Translations under genes and position numbers: made by a program
Part shown: positions 5,345 through 5,394 of the stretch, one piece after another
Numbering within the stretch: the stretch's first letter is position 1
How the letters are laid out: the number at the start of each line of letters is the position of its first letter
Source: an uncultured Alphaproteobacteria bacterium
GTDB lineage: Bacteria > Pseudomonadota > Alphaproteobacteria > Rickettsiales > UBA1997
Assembly: GCA_903849835.1 (NCBI GenBank)
Contig: CAINKA010000072.1
Location: forward strand, 1 to 5,394
Direction: 5' to 3'
DNA length: 5,394 nucleotides
The notes under the pieces: model-generated
What the model was told of the DNA's origin: nothing
The model's database searches: none
What the model saw: only the letters and a program-made list of their open reading frames with translations

Positions 5345-5394
5345 TTTTTTAATTATTTTTCTTGTTATTAAAAGTGTCTGAAGCTACTGTTTCC
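5298..5394. mobile_element. Probable end of an insertion sequence (continues beyond the window)
   Basis: The boundary is set by the loss of repeat homology at 5297/5298: units 1 and 3 continue after GATTTA with (G/A)AGGTTTTT, while this copy switches to GGGGCTGTCGCAAATC. That has the look of a transposon terminal inverted repeat. The sequence inside is very AT-rich. On the minus strand two frames coming from beyond the edge end just inside the element, one reading GNSSFRHF then TAA (5370-5368) and one ETVASDTFNNKKNN then TAA (5351-5349). Either could be a transposase C-terminus. I cannot assign the IS family from one end. The other end and the target duplication are outside the window. Confidence 0.55.

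Overview
This window most likely comes from a moderately AT-rich Gram-negative bacterium, probably an alphaproteobacterium. The endonuclease III and MurC sequences look closest to what I remember of alphaproteobacterial and Rickettsiales-type proteins. That placement is recollection plus inference, since no database search was possible. Core metabolic genes alternate with palindromic intergenic repeats, and both ends of the window look accessory.

Layout from left to right: (1) 1-99, minus strand, the N-terminal 33 codons of an unrecognised protein with a good Shine-Dalgarno, cut by the window edge. (2) 119-556, minus strand, a GNAT-family acetyltransferase 19 bases upstream of it, probably in the same transcript. 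(3) 636-751, a perfect 37-bp inverted repeat whose arms each fold into a 9-bp hairpin, lying directly after the murC stop. A short open stretch next to it may be the 3' remnant of a lost gene that overlapped the GNAT start. (4) 754-2181, minus strand, murC (peptidoglycan precursor synthesis), here without its usual cell-division/wall neighbours. (5) 2182-2361, the divergent murC/nth gap with several small palindromes, one related to the 636-751 element. (6) 2362-3021, plus strand, nth (endonuclease III, base-excision repair), whose stop codon lies inside a hairpin of the next repeat element. (7) 3006-3090, a second two-hairpin element. (8) 3122-4570, plus strand, a GabD-type succinate-semialdehyde dehydrogenase. 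(9) 4574-5344, plus strand, an unrecognised protein with tandem 32-residue helical-looking repeats, starting 3 bases after the gabD stop. It is interrupted in the middle of its fourth repeat by what looks like the end of an insertion sequence (5298 to the window edge).

The intact genes do not form one pathway: MurC serves the cell wall, Nth repairs DNA, and GabD oxidises succinate semialdehyde to succinate. The local theme is genome plasticity. REP/BIME-like palindromic elements sit at each boundary between core genes, one supplies a stop codon to nth, and a mobile element truncates the repeat protein. The best candidate for something undescribed is the 32-residue repeat protein, followed by the family of two-hairpin elements that share short spacer motifs.
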